Source of the DNA: Oscillospiraceae bacterium | GTDB taxonomy: Bacteria; Bacillota; Clostridia; Saccharofermentanales; Saccharofermentanaceae | Direction: 5' to 3' | Assembly: GCA_902780785.1 (NCBI GenBank) | Contig: CACZGS010000001.1 | Location: forward strand, 1-64,000 | Length of the DNA: 64,000 bases | Shown: positions 34,914-45,037 of the stretch, in pieces | Layout: each line of letters opens with the position of its first letter | How positions within the stretch are numbered: position 1 is the first letter of the stretch | The notes under the pieces: generated by a model | What the model was told of the DNA's origin: nothing | Database searches by the model: none | Seen by the model: the letters and a program-made list of their open reading frames with translations, nothing else | Program-made: the position numbers and the translations under genes

Positions 34914-36488
34914 ATGGAATATGCCATAGAGCTAAAGGGAATAACTAAAAGCTTCGGCCCTGTGGCGGCCAATAAAAACATCAATCTGTCACTTGCCAAG
35001 GGTGAGATCCTTGCCCTGTTAGGCGAGAACGGATCAGGAAAGACAACACTTATGAACATGCTGTCGGGCATCTATATGCCCGACAGCGGTTCTATTTTTA
35101 TCGACGGAAAAAAGGTGTCCATCAACTCACCTGAAGATTCCGGCAAACTGGGAATAGGAATGGTACACCAGCACTTTAAGCTGGTCGAGCGTTTTACGGC
35201 GCTCGAGAATATCCGTATCGGAATGAGGGATGCGGGACGTTTCATGCACGGCGCAGACGTCCGTAAAAAGATTGAAGATACAGCCGCTAAATTCGGCTTT
35301 GACATAGATCTGGACAAGGTTGTCTCCAACATGGCTGTCTCAGAGAAGCAGACACTGGAGATCCTTAAGGTCCTTTGCTACGGCGCGAAGATAATCATCC
35401 TGGACGAGCCTACGGCAGTCCTTACGGTTCAGGAGATCGAGCGTCTTTTCGATGTCCTTCGAAAAATGAGAGAAGACGGACATTCGATAATCATCATCAC
35501 GCACAAACTTAATGAGGTTATGGAGATATCCGACAGAGTCGCAGTCTTAAGACACGGCGAATACATTGACACTGTCGTTACAAAGGAAACAAACGAGAAA
35601 GCTCTTACAGAACTCATGGTAGGACGTAAGATCGAGCTTAACATCGACCGTCCCGTCATGGAGAAAACACATCCTCTTCTTGAGATCAGGGATCTCACGG
35701 TTAAGAATGATGAGGGTGCCGTCGCGATCGATCATATCAATTTCTACATCAGAGGCGGTGAGATGCTCGGCGTTGCAGGCATCGCAGGTTCAGGTCAGAA
35801 GGAGCTCTGTGAAGCTATCGCCGGACTCCGAAAGATCGAAGACGGACAGATGATCCACGAAGGCGAGAGTATCGTAGGAATGTCCCCTAAGAAGATCTTA
35901 GAACACGGCATCTCGATGAGCTTTATTCCTGAGGACCGTCTGGGCATGGGACTTGCTCCCTCGCTCTCTATAACGGACAACATGATCCTCAAGAATTACA
36001 ACGAATCCAAGGGCATCTTTGTTGACCGCAAGACGGCCAGGGAAGAGGCTCAGAAAGTCATAGACAGATTGGAAGTCGTTACGCCTTCCACCGAGACTCC
36101 GGTAAGAAGACTTTCAGGCGGTAACGTTCAGAAAGTATTGCTCGGACGTGAGATCAAATCAGGTCCTAACGTACTCATTACCGCATATCCCGTAAGAGGT
36201 CTTGATATCAATTCTTCTTACACGATCTACAACATTCTGAACGAACAGAAGAAAAAGGGTGTAGGCATCTTATTCGTCGGCGAGGACCTGGATGTAATGC
36301 TCGCTCTGTGCGATAAGATCATGGTCATCTGCCACGGTAAGCTTCAGGGTGTCGTTAACAGCAACCACACTACCAAAGAGGAATTGGGTCTTATGATGAC
36401 AGGTACGATCAACATCGTAAACAAGGAAGGCAAGACCGACGGTATTGCAAAGGATTCAGCTTTTACAGATGAGGAGGGCAAAGCCTAA
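34914..36488 (+). CDS. Nucleoside ABC transporter ATPase (NupO/YufO-type)
   Basis: 524 residues, two fused ABC domains. First half: Walker A GENGSGKTT (~41), Q-loop VHQHFKLVERFT, signature VSEKQTLEILK and Walker B IIILDEPTAVL. The second half is degenerate: its Walker A is GIAGSGQKEL and its signature is LSGGNVQKVLLGRE. This is normal for sugar/nucleoside importers. It energises the permeases downstream and overlaps the next gene by one base. Confidence 0.95.
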   Translation: MEYAIELKGITKSFGPVAANKNINLSLAKGEILALLGENGSGKTTLMNMLSGIYMPDSGSIFIDGKKVSINSPEDSGKLGIGMVHQHFKLVERFTALENIRIGMRDAGRFMHGADVRKKIEDTAAKFGFDIDLDKVVSNMAVSEKQTLEILKVLCYGAKIIILDEPTAVLTVQEIERLFDVLRKMREDGHSIIIITHKLNEVMEISDRVAVLRHGEYIDTVVTKETNEKALTELMVGRKIELNIDRPVMEKTHPLLEIRDLTVKNDEGAVAIDHINFYIRGGEMLGVAGIAGSGQKELCEAIAGLRKIEDGQMIHEGESIVGMSPKKILEHGISMSFIPEDRLGMGLAPSLSITDNMILKNYNESKGIFVDRKTAREEAQKVIDRLEVVTPSTETPVRRLSGGNVQKVLLGREIKSGPNVLITAYPVRGLDINSSYTIYNILNEQKKKGVGILFVGEDLDVMLALCDKIMVICHGKLQGVVNSNHTTKEELGLMMTGTINIVNKEGKTDGIAKDSAFTDEEGKA

Positions 36489-37591
36489 TGAGAAGATATC
36501 ATCTGGTCAGAAGAGCTGACGCAAAGATCGGCAGAACGATCGCTTTCTATGCTGTCGGATTATTAGTATCGCTCCTTATCGGTGCGGTAATCCTTTTCGC
36601 ACTCGGCATCAATCCGTTGGATTACTACGGAAAGATGTTCACCATAGGACTTGTCGGAAACAGATACGGTTATAAGAGTATCGAAGGTTTCCTTAAGATC
36701 TTCGTTCCGCTCCTTATCACATCACTCGCTTTGGGACTTTCGTTCAAGATGCGCTTCTGGAATATCGGAGGTGAGGGCGAGTTCCTTATCGGTGCGATCA
36801 CCGCATCTATCATCGCGTTCAACAGCACGGGAATGCCTAACTTCGTAACGGTACTTCTCATGTGCTTTGCTGCAATGCTGTCGAGCGGAATAATCGGTAT
36901 CGCCATTGCCGCACTGAAGGTAAAGTTCAACACAAATGAGACACTCATGACGCTCATGATCAACTACATCATGCTGTACGTCATAAGATATATCGGCGAG
37001 ACAAAAGCTGACTGGAACTTCTTCTTAAGAGAGGATTCTGAAAGACCTAAATTCGGCACATTTCCTGACTCTGCAGTAATGGCCGGAATTCCAATCGGAC
37101 AGTTCAAGCTCCTCTGGTCTGTTATCATCGCAGTTGTTCTCACTGTGATCATTTATATCTATCTCAAATACACCAAGCAGGGTTATGAGATCTCCGTTGT
37201 CGGTGACAGCAGCGCCACTGCGAAATATGCAGGCATGAGCGTAGGCAAGATCGTCTTAAGAACGATGTTCATATCCTCTGCAATGATCGGTCTTGCTGCA
37301 GCGCTTACGGTATCTGCTTCAGGCACGATCTCCGATACGGTTACAAATAACGTAGGATGGACGGGAATCATCGTCGCATGGCTCTCCAAGCTCAGCGTTC
37401 CGGCTATTTTCGTTACGTCGATACTCATATCAATTCTGCAGTACGGCTGTCAGGCGGCGGCAACACAGTATCCTGCGATCGACAGCAACTATGCTGACCT
37501 CTTGCAGGGACTCATCCTTTTCTCTGTCCTTGTCGCAGACTTTGCCGCAAACTTTAAGATCGTAAAGAAGGAGGAAGCAAAGAATGCTTGA
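36488..37591 (+). CDS. Nucleoside ABC transporter permease (NupP/YufP-type)
   Basis: 367 residues, about eight membrane helices, BPD_transp_2 family (GLSFKMRFWNIGGEGEFLIGA, then TLMTLMINYIML, and GMSVGKIVLRTMFISSAMIGLA). Overlaps the second permease by 8 bp. Confidence 0.93.
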   Translation: MRRYHLVRRADAKIGRTIAFYAVGLLVSLLIGAVILFALGINPLDYYGKMFTIGLVGNRYGYKSIEGFLKIFVPLLITSLALGLSFKMRFWNIGGEGEFLIGAITASIIAFNSTGMPNFVTVLLMCFAAMLSSGIIGIAIAALKVKFNTNETLMTLMINYIMLYVIRYIGETKADWNFFLREDSERPKFGTFPDSAVMAGIPIGQFKLLWSVIIAVVLTVIIYIYLKYTKQGYEISVVGDSSATAKYAGMSVGKIVLRTMFISSAMIGLAAALTVSASGTISDTVTNNVGWTGIIVAWLSKLSVPAIFVTSILISILQYGCQAAATQYPAIDSNYADLLQGLILFSVLVADFAANFKIVKKEEAKNA

Positions 37592-38576
37592 AGTAATTAC
37601 GTTGTTCCTCTTTAACATAATCGTTTACAACATCCCGCTTTTATACGGAACGACGGGTGAGATCATGATCGAGAAGTCTGGCTCTCTGAACCTCGGTGTA
37701 GAGGGTACGATGGCAATAGGCGCGGTTGCAGGTTACCTTGTCGGTATCAAGGCAGACAACCTGTTTGTCGCAGTTCTCGTAAGCTTCATCGCATCAGGTC
37801 TTGTAGGACTTCTGTTCTCGTTCCTGACTGTTACTCTGCAGGCAAATCAGAACGTAACGGGACTTACGATCACGACGTTCGGTGTTGCTTTCTATTATTT
37901 CATCGGCAACGCTCTTGCAAACAGTGACGGCGGCTGGCCGAGAATGAACGGCACAAAGCTCGCAGAACAGTCACAGGCTCTTAACATCCCGCTGTTATCG
38001 AAGATCCCGTTCGTAGGTGAAGCACTTTTCTCACACGGAATCCTCGTTTATCTCGGTGTCATCATTGCCATCCTCATGTGGCTTTATTTCAACAAGACCG
38101 TACCGGGCTTAAAGCTCAGGGCAATAGGTGAGAACCCTGCCGCTGCAGACTCTCTTGGCGTCAACGTCACATTCTATAAATATGCTCACATCATCGTAGG
38201 TTCAGGCATTATGGGAATCGGCGGACTTTACATGGGTCTTAACATGGGCGGTACTTTCGAAGGTTCCAACTGCTGGATCAACGGTTACGGCTGGATCTCG
38301 ATAGCGCTCGTTATTTTCGCGAACTGGAGCCCTGCTAAGGCATTGCTCGGAACGCTCGTATTCGGATTCTTCAACACGCTCCGCGTACAGAATGCCGCAC
38401 TTGCTTATGCATTCCCTAATGCGCTCGGCTGGCTTACCAAGATACCGTCCCACTTCTTCTCGGCATTGCCGTTCATCATAACGCTCATCGTCCTCATCGC
38501 AAGCTCGCTCTCATCAAAGAAGAAGAGCGGTGAGCCTCAGGCAATAGGACGCAACTACTACCGTGAAGACAGATAA
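37584..38576 (+). CDS. Nucleoside ABC transporter permease (NupQ/YufQ-type)
   Basis: 330 residues, about eight membrane helices. Typical segments: GTTGEIMIEKSGSLNLGVEG near 25-45 and LRAIGENPAAADSLGVNV near 182. Pairs with the upstream permease to form the channel. fprA starts eight bases later. Confidence 0.93.
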   Translation: MLEVITLFLFNIIVYNIPLLYGTTGEIMIEKSGSLNLGVEGTMAIGAVAGYLVGIKADNLFVAVLVSFIASGLVGLLFSFLTVTLQANQNVTGLTITTFGVAFYYFIGNALANSDGGWPRMNGTKLAEQSQALNIPLLSKIPFVGEALFSHGILVYLGVIIAILMWLYFNKTVPGLKLRAIGENPAAADSLGVNVTFYKYAHIIVGSGIMGIGGLYMGLNMGGTFEGSNCWINGYGWISIALVIFANWSPAKALLGTLVFGFFNTLRVQNAALAYAFPNALGWLTKIPSHFFSALPFIITLIVLIASSLSSKKKSGEPQAIGRNYYREDR

Positions 38577-38584
38577 GGAGAATT

Positions 38585-39793
38585 ATGTATAACACTAGGA
38601 AAATAACAGACACCCTGACCTGGATCGGTGCGATCGACAGAAAGATCTCCAAGTTCGAGAATGTCTATAAGCTCAATTCCGGAATGAATTACAATTCATA
38701 TTTTCTGGACTGCGGAGCAAACGTGCTGATCGATACGGTCGATAAAGACTTCGGTGAGCTTTTCATTGAGAATATCGATCACTGCCTTTCCGGACGTACG
38801 CTTGATTATGTGATAGTCCATCACATGGAGCCTGACCATTCGGCAACGCTTGCTTTGGTATTGGATAAATATTCCGAAGCAAAGATCATCGTTAATGCGA
38901 AGACTCTCCAGTTCATTTCCCAGTTCTTCCCCGGCAAGGATTATTCTGCAAGGGCGGTAGTCGTAAAAGACGGTGATGAGATGGAGCTCGGAACACATAA
39001 GTTCAAGTTCGTCTTTGCTCCGATGGTGCATTGGCCTGAGGTCATGATGAGCTTCGATGAGACAGACGGAATACTCTTCTCCGCTGACGCATTCGGAAGC
39101 TACGGCGCTGTCAACGGTTCTATCTTTGCTGATGACAAGGATTTCGATGCAGAGCTTAAGGATGAGGCGCGCCGCTATTACACGAACATCGTCGGCAAAT
39201 ACGGAATGCAGACAACTGCTGCGCTCAACAAGGTATCAGGTCTTGCCATCAACATGATCTGCCCTTTGCATTCTTATGTATGGCGCGAAAACATTGACAG
39301 GATAATCGACTGCTACAAGACATGGGGTTCTTACACTCCTGAGGAAAAGGGCGTATTCATCCTCACGGGTTCTATCTACGGACATACTGCAAACGCAGCT
39401 GAAGTCCTCATGACAGAGCTTGATAAAAGAGGCATCAAGTCATGCATTCTCGATGCTTCTGCTGCCGATATATCGGACATCATCGCCCTGGCATTCAAGT
39501 ACAGCCACATAGCGGTAGCAGCTCCGACGTATAATAATGGTATCTATTCGCCTGTTGAGCATGCGGTCAAGGAGCTCGCTGCCCACGGGTTGACGGGGAG
39601 AAGCTTCTCTGTTATAGAAAATGGTACATGGGCTCCTGCGAGCGCAAAGGGACTTCTGGCTATCATCGAAGGTCTTAAGAACTGCAAGGTGACAGGCCAG
39701 ACGGTAACATTAAAATCGTCAGGTAACGATGCTTCCATACAGGCTCTTTCGGAGCTTGCCGAAGCTATCAAGGAAGACATAGAAAACAATTAA
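38585..39793 (+). CDS. fprA: FprA-type flavodiiron protein
   Basis: 402 residues. The metallo-beta-lactamase-like domain has the di-iron ligand motif H80-M-E82-P-D84-H85 and a second His in MVHWPE. The flavodoxin domain (~255-400) has the FMN loop GSIYGHTANAAE and APTYNNG. Such proteins reduce O2 or NO to harmless products in anaerobes, fed by rubredoxin or a related donor. AGGAGAAT precedes the ATG. Confidence 0.95.
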   Translation: MYNTRKITDTLTWIGAIDRKISKFENVYKLNSGMNYNSYFLDCGANVLIDTVDKDFGELFIENIDHCLSGRTLDYVIVHHMEPDHSATLALVLDKYSEAKIIVNAKTLQFISQFFPGKDYSARAVVVKDGDEMELGTHKFKFVFAPMVHWPEVMMSFDETDGILFSADAFGSYGAVNGSIFADDKDFDAELKDEARRYYTNIVGKYGMQTTAALNKVSGLAINMICPLHSYVWRENIDRIIDCYKTWGSYTPEEKGVFILTGSIYGHTANAAEVLMTELDKRGIKSCILDASAADISDIIALAFKYSHIAVAAPTYNNGIYSPVEHAVKELAAHGLTGRSFSVIENGTWAPASAKGLLAIIEGLKNCKVTGQTVTLKSSGNDASIQALSELAEAIKEDIENN

Positions 39794-39812
39794 TGGATAA
39801 GGGAGGAATTAA

Positions 39813-42713
39813 ATGCATTGTCCTAATTGCGGAAAAGAATTGAATCTTAATCAGAAATTTTGCGGCGGATGCGGCACTGATGTCTCATCCCTCTGGCAGC
39901 AGGCTGTTCCCGTAGCGGCAGAGCCTGTTGTTGAAGCAGCACCTGCACCTGTTGAGCCTGCTCCTGCCCCCGCAGAGCCTGCTCCGGCTGCACCTGCGCC
40001 TGTTGAGCCCGCACCTGTTGCTGCTCCCGTTCCGGCTGCACCTGCACCCGTTGAACCGGCGCCCGCTCCGGCACCCGCACCTGCTCCTGCACCTGTTGCA
40101 CCTGCACCTGCACCGGCACCCGCGCCTGCACCGGCTCCTGCACAGACAGAGTCTGCATTCGGTCCTATTGGAACACCCATGCCTGAGGCACCTGCTCCCG
40201 CAGCTCAGAATGCCGGCGGTAATGAGCCTCCGAAGAAAAAGAAGAGCAAGCTCGGACTCATCATCGGTCTTTCAGCCGGCGGCTTTGTCCTTCTCGCATG
40301 CATCATCGTAGGTATTGTTTTCGCTGTCAGAAGCGCGATCCCTGATCCTACTCATACAAAGAAAACTACAGAAACAGAGACTGAAGTCACGGATGTCGTT
40401 AATGACCTTCCAAAGAGAACGATCATGGTCTATGCGATCGGTACAGACCTTGAATCAAAGGGTTCCAACCTTTCCGCTGACGTAAAGGAAATGCTTGCGG
40501 CAACACCCAGCAAGGACGTCAACATCGTTCTTCAGACAGGCGGATGCAAGGACTTCCAGAATTCATATATGAAGGACGGCTCATGCCAGAGGTTCGTTAT
40601 CAAGAACGGCAATATCAACGAGCTTGCAGATCTCGGTGATGTCAGCATGGTTGAAAGGGAGTCTTTGCAGGATTTCATAAAGTTCGCGAAAGAGAACTAT
40701 CCTGCCGAGAACTATATCCTCGTAATGTGGGATCACGGCGGCGGAGTTCCTTTGGGATTCGGCCAGGACGAGCTCCACGACGGTAAGCTCACTGAGATCG
40801 AAATCGCAGATGCTATCAAAGGCGCTGATATCCAGTTCGAGTCCATCATCTTCAATGCATGCCTTATGGGTTCACTCGAAGTTGCAAAGGCACTCGATCC
40901 TTACACAGAGTACATCGTTGCAGCAGAGAGCCCTACATGGGGAAGCGCTTATTACGATGTAGGCATCAACTATACAAACTTCCTTAATTACATCGGCAAG
41001 GATGATTTTACCGGCAGTGCAAAAGATTACAGCGAGTTCATCGTAAGAGATTACATGAAAAATATCGAAGCTACACAGAATGCCACCGGTTACTACGGTA
41101 TCGATACATGTATGTCTGCGATCGATACCGATAACATTAATGAAGTACTGGAAGCTTATGAGAAGTTCATAGCCGCACTCGACAAGAGAGTATCTGACGG
41201 TAACGGTTATGCAGAATATGTCCAGTTAAGAGAAGCATGCGGTTCATTCGAATCCACAGACTCCGTAGACCTTACGACACTTGCGAGCAAGTACATCAAC
41301 TGCGGCGATAAGGATATCGAGCAGGCAGCAAGTAAGCTCACAAACGAGGTAGGTAACTGCGTATTCACCGAGAGCAATAACTCTTATACATATGCTCACG
41401 GCATGACGACATATTCACCTTATCTCTATCCCCAGTATTACAATGAGGCAAGGATCACATTCAAGACACTGGGTTATCACGATTCCACGATCCTTTTCTA
41501 CGATAAGTTCGTAAGTAAGGAACTCTATATCCTTGGCATGACAGATACTGCAGGCGACTGGTATATCAAGCCGGCTGACGCAGGCAACATCAAGTCTGGT
41601 AATGTCTATGACATTTCCAATAACGTTGTAAACATGGGCGGATATGAAGCGATCGCTCTCAATGAAGATGACTGGAAGATCATCCGTGACGTTAAGGTAA
41701 CGCTAGCTTATGTTTTCCCTGACGATACGAGCAAGATCTACTATCTCGGTTCCGACTATCAGTATGATGTCGACGAGAATAACTACATCATTCTCGAGAA
41801 CCCGACAAAGTGGGTATTCTTCACTGACTTCGGATTCGTAACCTGCGAATGCCTCAAATACGAAAAGGCTGATGACGGTTCCTGGAAGAAGTATCTCGGC
41901 GCAGAAGCCCTGATCAATGACAAGCCTGGTTATGTTGTCATCGCATCAAGCTCCGAAAAGCCTAACGGCGAGATCATCGGATATTACTTCGCTGATATCC
42001 TTGAGGATACTTACGATCAGAATCAGGGATGTCAGTTCACAGATACCGATAAGATCGTTTTCGTACGCGAATACTATGACACGGCTTCCAAGACAATGAA
42101 TTACGAGAACCTCGGAAAGGGCAAGGCCGTAACTTATTCTGAAGCAGTAAGCCTCTACAGATATTCCAATGTCGATTACAGCAACGTTAAGGGCTATGTC
42201 GGATTCGATATCTATGACGTTTACAACAACGATTACAGAGTACAGTTAAGAGAAGGCAAGCCTGCTTCTGAGATCGACGTTAAGAGAGGCAAGAACAGCG
42301 AGTACGATAAGGGTACAACTGATGCATCCACGATGGTTGGTATGATCGTTCTCTATGATTCCGACTCGATCTTAAAGGGTGCCGAATGCGATTTCGTATC
42401 CTCCAACAATAAGATCAAGTCTGATTCCGTTTACTACAAGGATACCAAGAACATCTCTCTGGAATTCTATTTGACGGGTGATTCAGACCAGGAACTCTCA
42501 TATGCTTATTACTACAGCGATGATAATATGTTCTCCCAAAAAGAGCTCTCCAGCGCCGTAAAGTCAGGCACTGCAAAGGTCAAGAAAGTGGGCGACAAAT
42601 ACGTTATCGCTTTCGAGTACGACGGAGAGATCAAGCCGGGTTACTACATCATTAAGATCACTAACAGTGACGGAAAGACCCAGACTATCACCGCATGTCA
42701 GGTCGTCAGCTGA
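39813..42713 (+). CDS. Membrane-anchored C11 (clostripain-type) peptidase with zinc ribbon and Pro/Ala linker
   Basis: 966 residues. N-terminal zinc ribbon (CPNCGKELN...CGGCG, 3-20), a Pro/Ala/Glu low-complexity linker (~30-135), a single membrane helix (~147-170), then an extracellular C11 peptidase domain beginning KRTIMVYAIGTDLES. The catalytic His is H308 (MWDHGGG) and the Cys is C350 (FNACLMGS). The C-terminal ~350 residues are beta-rich and unassigned. The zinc ribbon faces the cytoplasm and the peptidase the outside. Clostripain cleaves after Arg; the target here is unknown. Confidence 0.9.
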   Translation: MHCPNCGKELNLNQKFCGGCGTDVSSLWQQAVPVAAEPVVEAAPAPVEPAPAPAEPAPAAPAPVEPAPVAAPVPAAPAPVEPAPAPAPAPAPAPVAPAPAPAPAPAPAPAQTESAFGPIGTPMPEAPAPAAQNAGGNEPPKKKKSKLGLIIGLSAGGFVLLACIIVGIVFAVRSAIPDPTHTKKTTETETEVTDVVNDLPKRTIMVYAIGTDLESKGSNLSADVKEMLAATPSKDVNIVLQTGGCKDFQNSYMKDGSCQRFVIKNGNINELADLGDVSMVERESLQDFIKFAKENYPAENYILVMWDHGGGVPLGFGQDELHDGKLTEIEIADAIKGADIQFESIIFNACLMGSLEVAKALDPYTEYIVAAESPTWGSAYYDVGINYTNFLNYIGKDDFTGSAKDYSEFIVRDYMKNIEATQNATGYYGIDTCMSAIDTDNINEVLEAYEKFIAALDKRVSDGNGYAEYVQLREACGSFESTDSVDLTTLASKYINCGDKDIEQAASKLTNEVGNCVFTESNNSYTYAHGMTTYSPYLYPQYYNEARITFKTLGYHDSTILFYDKFVSKELYILGMTDTAGDWYIKPADAGNIKSGNVYDISNNVVNMGGYEAIALNEDDWKIIRDVKVTLAYVFPDDTSKIYYLGSDYQYDVDENNYIILENPTKWVFFTDFGFVTCECLKYEKADDGSWKKYLGAEALINDKPGYVVIASSSEKPNGEIIGYYFADILEDTYDQNQGCQFTDTDKIVFVREYYDTASKTMNYENLGKGKAVTYSEAVSLYRYSNVDYSNVKGYVGFDIYDVYNNDYRVQLREGKPASEIDVKRGKNSEYDKGTTDASTMVGMIVLYDSDSILKGAECDFVSSNNKIKSDSVYYKDTKNISLEFYLTGDSDQELSYAYYYSDDNMFSQKELSSAVKSGTAKVKKVGDKYVIAFEYDGEIKPGYYIIKITNSDGKTQTITACQVVS

Positions 42714-42750
42714 GAGCCCTGGAATTAGTCTGTAAGCGAGGTGTAACGAG

Positions 42751-44433
42751 ATGAAGATGACCGGAGCACAGATACTTGTCGAGACCTTGATCGAACAAGG
42801 TGTTGATACCGTGTTCGGTTTTCCGGGCGGAATGGTCGTAGATATCTACGACAAGCTCTATGACAAGCAGGATAAGATCAATCACATCCTGACCGCTCAC
42901 GAGGAAGGCGCTGTACACTGTGCCGACGGTTACGCGAGGGCTACCGGAAAGACAGGTGTCGTAATCGCCACATCAGGCCCAGGCGCCACAAATCTCGTTA
43001 CAGGTATCGCTACGGCTTACCTCGATTCGATACCTCTCGTTGCCATTACGGGCAACGTTAGGAATTCCATGATCGGAAGAGACTCGTTCCAGGAGATCGA
43101 CATCACCGGCATCACTCTTCCCATCACCAAGCATAACTTCTTCGTACATAAGGTTTCCAAGCTTGCCGATGTGGTTCGAAAAGCATTCGAACTCGCACAG
43201 TCGGGAAGGCCGGGCCCTGTCCTCATCGATATCCCGAAGGACGTTCAGGAAGCTGTTTTCGACTTCAAGAAACAGCCTGTCAAAAAGCCCGATCCGATCC
43301 CCTGCTGTGATGATGAAGATATCAAGAAAGCAGTTAAGCTCATCAAGGAAGCCAAGAGACCTTATATCTATTTCGGAGGCGGCGCCGTAAGGACATCGAT
43401 CGGCGAAGATATCATTAAGCTTGCAGATAAGCTCGACGCAGTCATCGGATGCTCTATGATGGGCTTATCCGAGATTCCTTCCGATTCACCTAGATTTTTG
43501 GGCATGCAGGGAATGCACGGAAGATATGCATCTTCTGTTGCTCTTGCTAAGGCAGATCTCATAATCGCTTTGGGCGTCAGATTCTCTGACAGGGCGACAG
43601 GAAAGACAGAGAAATTCTCGCTCTCTGCTACAAAGATCCACGTTGACTGCGACCGTGCCGAGATCGGAAAGAACGTTCCCGTTGATCTCGGTATCTGCTG
43701 TGATATCAAGGACTTCACGGAGCGCCTCATAAAGGCTGTTCCGCAGCGCAAGAATACGGAATGGATAAAGAAGGTCGAGCAGCTCAAGCAAAGAGAAGCT
43801 GACGCATATGAAGGCCTTCCTTTCCTTCCCAGAGATACGATCAATATCATCTCGGATAACATCAAGCCTGACACAAGACTTGTAACCGATGTCGGCCAGC
43901 ATCAGTGCTGGGCAGCACAGTTCCTCAAGTTCAGGAATAAGCGCACATGGATTACATCAGGCGGCTTGGGCACGATGGGATTTGGCTTGGGCGCTGCTAT
44001 CGGAAGCTCGATCGCTACAAATACAAGAAGCGTTCTCATCACGGGTGACGGAAGCTTCGGCATGTGCCTTAACGAACTTGCAACGGCTGTTACATACAAC
44101 GTTCCTGTTACCATCGTTATCTTTAACAACCATGCGCTCGGCATGGTTAGACAGTGGCAGAAGGTTTTCTTCGACGGAAGATTTTCGAACACTACGCTTG
44201 ACCGCAAGACTGATTTTGTAAAGCTCGCCCAGGCGTTCGGCGCAAAGGGTTTCAAGGCTACGGATAAGGAGTCTTTCGAGGAAGCATTTAAGAAAGCATA
44301 TAAGGTAAAAGGTCCTGCTATAATCGACCTTACGATCAAGACCGACAGCCTTGTTCTTCCAATGCTTAAACCCGGCGGAACATTCAATAACCTGATCTTA
44401 AGAAGGGAGGATATCAGCGATGCCGAGAAATAA
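42751..44433 (+). CDS. ilvB: Acetolactate synthase large subunit
   Basis: 560 residues. Thiamine-diphosphate enzyme of branched-chain amino acid synthesis. Key features: FGFPGGMVVDIYD, the essential Glu in HEEGAVHCADGYARATG, GPGATNLVTGIATAYLDS, and the TPP site GDGSFGMCLNELATA...NNHALGMVRQWQ. Only 37 bp separate it from the upstream gene, with no T-box. Overlaps the small subunit gene by 14 bp. Confidence 0.96.
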   Translation: MKMTGAQILVETLIEQGVDTVFGFPGGMVVDIYDKLYDKQDKINHILTAHEEGAVHCADGYARATGKTGVVIATSGPGATNLVTGIATAYLDSIPLVAITGNVRNSMIGRDSFQEIDITGITLPITKHNFFVHKVSKLADVVRKAFELAQSGRPGPVLIDIPKDVQEAVFDFKKQPVKKPDPIPCCDDEDIKKAVKLIKEAKRPYIYFGGGAVRTSIGEDIIKLADKLDAVIGCSMMGLSEIPSDSPRFLGMQGMHGRYASSVALAKADLIIALGVRFSDRATGKTEKFSLSATKIHVDCDRAEIGKNVPVDLGICCDIKDFTERLIKAVPQRKNTEWIKKVEQLKQREADAYEGLPFLPRDTINIISDNIKPDTRLVTDVGQHQCWAAQFLKFRNKRTWITSGGLGTMGFGLGAAIGSSIATNTRSVLITGDGSFGMCLNELATAVTYNVPVTIVIFNNHALGMVRQWQKVFFDGRFSNTTLDRKTDFVKLAQAFGAKGFKATDKESFEEAFKKAYKVKGPAIIDLTIKTDSLVLPMLKPGGTFNNLILRREDISDAEK

Positions 44434-44932
44434 GATAATCATTGCGATCTACGTTGATAACCAGTATGGTGTCCTCTCACGTGTAACCGCGATGTTCACG
44501 AGAAGAGGTTACAACATCGACTCTCTTACGGTAGGTGAGACTGAATCTCCGGAGTATTCACGAATCACGATCACGCTTACTGCCGAGAAGAACGATAAGG
44601 ATCAGGTAGTCTCGCAGCTCCGTAAGCTCTACAACGTTAAGAAAGTCATCGTCCTTTCTACTGAAGACTGTATCAAGCGTGAGCTCCTTCTTATCAAGGT
44701 AAGGAATACCGAACAGCAGCATGCCGACATCGTCGAAGCGACTAATATCTTCAGAACGAAGATAATCGATTTTACCGATGAAGCCATCAGTATCGAAGCC
44801 ACGGGCGACAGCCAGAAGATCGACGCATTCATTGAATACATGAAGAAATTCGAGATCATCGAAATGTGCCGTACCGGTATCGTTGCGCTCGACAGGGGCG
44901 GCACGAATATCTGGTCCGAACACGAAGACTGA
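44420..44932 (+). CDS. ilvN: Acetolactate synthase small (regulatory) subunit
   Basis: 170 residues. ACT domain (IAIYVDNQYGVLSRVTAMFTRRGYNIDSL) followed by the ALS_ss C-terminal domain with RELLLIKV and TGIVALDRG. It gives valine feedback control. Also called ilvH. Confidence 0.95.
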   Translation: MPRNKIIIAIYVDNQYGVLSRVTAMFTRRGYNIDSLTVGETESPEYSRITITLTAEKNDKDQVVSQLRKLYNVKKVIVLSTEDCIKRELLLIKVRNTEQQHADIVEATNIFRTKIIDFTDEAISIEATGDSQKIDAFIEYMKKFEIIEMCRTGIVALDRGGTNIWSEHED

Positions 44933-45037
44933 TTTACTCAAATTAATACAAATTTAATCAAAATTACTCCCTACTTCGTTTATAATAAAATCAAAGGTCA
45001 AAGCCTTTTGAAACTTTCAACGGAAGGGAGTGATTTT

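Noticed and set aside
39928..40150. Tandem repeats as a possible CRISPR array
   Set aside because: The repetition is codon-level Pro/Ala low complexity inside a gene, without constant repeat and spacer units.
42714..42750. T-box or leader peptide before ilvB
   Set aside because: Only 37 bp separate it from the upstream gene, too short for either.
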